Assembly (NCBI GenBank): GCA_020205615.1
Contig: CM035170.1
Coordinates: 37,670,143-37,734,142, forward strand
Source of the DNA: Panax quinquefolius
Lineage: Eukaryota; Streptophyta; Magnoliopsida; Apiales; Araliaceae
Reading direction: 5' to 3'
Length of the DNA: 64,000 bases
Under the pieces are notes generated by a model that did no database searches, was not told where the DNA came from, and worked only from the letters and a program-made list of their open reading frames with translations. Of the stretch, positions 63,845 to 64,000 are shown one piece after another. A program made the translations under genes and the position numbers. Positions within the stretch are counted from its first letter, which is position 1. The number at the start of each line of letters is the position of its first letter.

Positions 63845-64000
63845 TTGCCAGATTAGAAGCCATCAGAATATTCTTTGCCTTTGTTGCCCACATGAAATTC
63901 AAAGTCTTTCAAATGGATGTAAAAAGTGCATTCCTGAATGGTGAACTTCAAGAAGAAGTATATTGGAGCAACCTCAAGGTTTCATCAATCCAACTCTCTC
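63845..64000 (+). pseudogene. Ty1/copia reverse transcriptase fragment (outermost host)
   Basis: Immediately after the LTR of element A the sequence reads [20 protein letters not shown] and [19 protein letters not shown], the copia RT region with the first catalytic Asp in [12 protein letters not shown] one-base deletion near 63961 shifts the frame; the other frame continues [11 protein letters not shown]. Element A inserted just before the Ala of the VARLEAI motif. The rest of this copia element lies outside the window on both sides. Confidence 0.9.

Overview
This window is plant nuclear DNA, almost certainly from a flowering plant with a large, repeat-rich genome. The evidence is Ty3/gypsy and Ty1/copia retroelement proteins, CACTA transposons with CACTA...TAGTG ends, tRNA-Met-type primer-binding sites (TGGTATCAAAGC), telo-box AAACCCTAA motifs, and intron-containing plant gene fragments (mitochondrial EF-Tu, a MATE/DTX transporter, an RRM protein). 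I cannot name the species. I see no intact host gene. Nearly every base belongs to a nest of transposons inside transposons, and most boundaries can be proved from target-site duplications (TSDs) or from an empty copy of the same site.

The nest, from outside in. (0) A Ty1/copia reverse-transcriptase fragment begins at 63845. (1) Into it went element A, a Ty3/gypsy element on the + strand. Its decayed integrase fills 3-1430 and its ~2.9 kb 3' LTR runs from 8812 to 63844 in three pieces. (2) Element A was hit three times: by element 1 (1455-8725, TSD GAATC), by element B (10335-58942) and by the small CACTA2 (59388-62904, TSD TAA). (3) The 5' LTR of B carries a ~2 kb tandem duplication and two insertions: X (14537-42362, 8-bp duplication CTATAGGG) and element C on the minus strand (43283-52524, TSD GTTAT). 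The 3' LTR of B keeps an empty version of both sites. (4) X contains CACTA1 (15273-40692, TSD GTA). (5) CACTA1 contains D (17456-37371, TSD ACATA).

D is not a normal element. It has four LTRs (~4.15 kb each) and three internal regions (~1.1 kb each) in strict alternation between one pair of TSDs, which makes it a tandem concatemer. Element 1, C and D are related: they share LTR start and end motifs, the same 3' internal end before the polypurine tract, and gag start regions. Element 1 is extreme, with two ~3.46 kb LTRs around only 345 bp. C keeps a gag with two zinc knuckles and a protease, but reverse transcriptase and most of integrase are deleted. B, C, D and element 1 all have LTRs longer than their internal regions and look non-autonomous.

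CACTA1 has captured pieces of three host genes, all readable on the minus strand: the first exon of an RRM protein, the first exon of a MATE/DTX transporter, and exons 1-2 with their intron of mitochondrial EF-Tu. D landed inside the captured EF-Tu transit-peptide exon.

The most unusual signal is in the LTRs of element 1, D and C. Downstream of the TATA box, so probably in the RNA leader, lie arrays of short hairpins with a constant loop (GGC-CGTAGTGC) whose arms change together. A second hairpin array is specific to element 1, and a third hairpin with a GAAA/TAAA loop lies upstream of TATA in D and C. The paired changes suggest that structure, not sequence, is kept.
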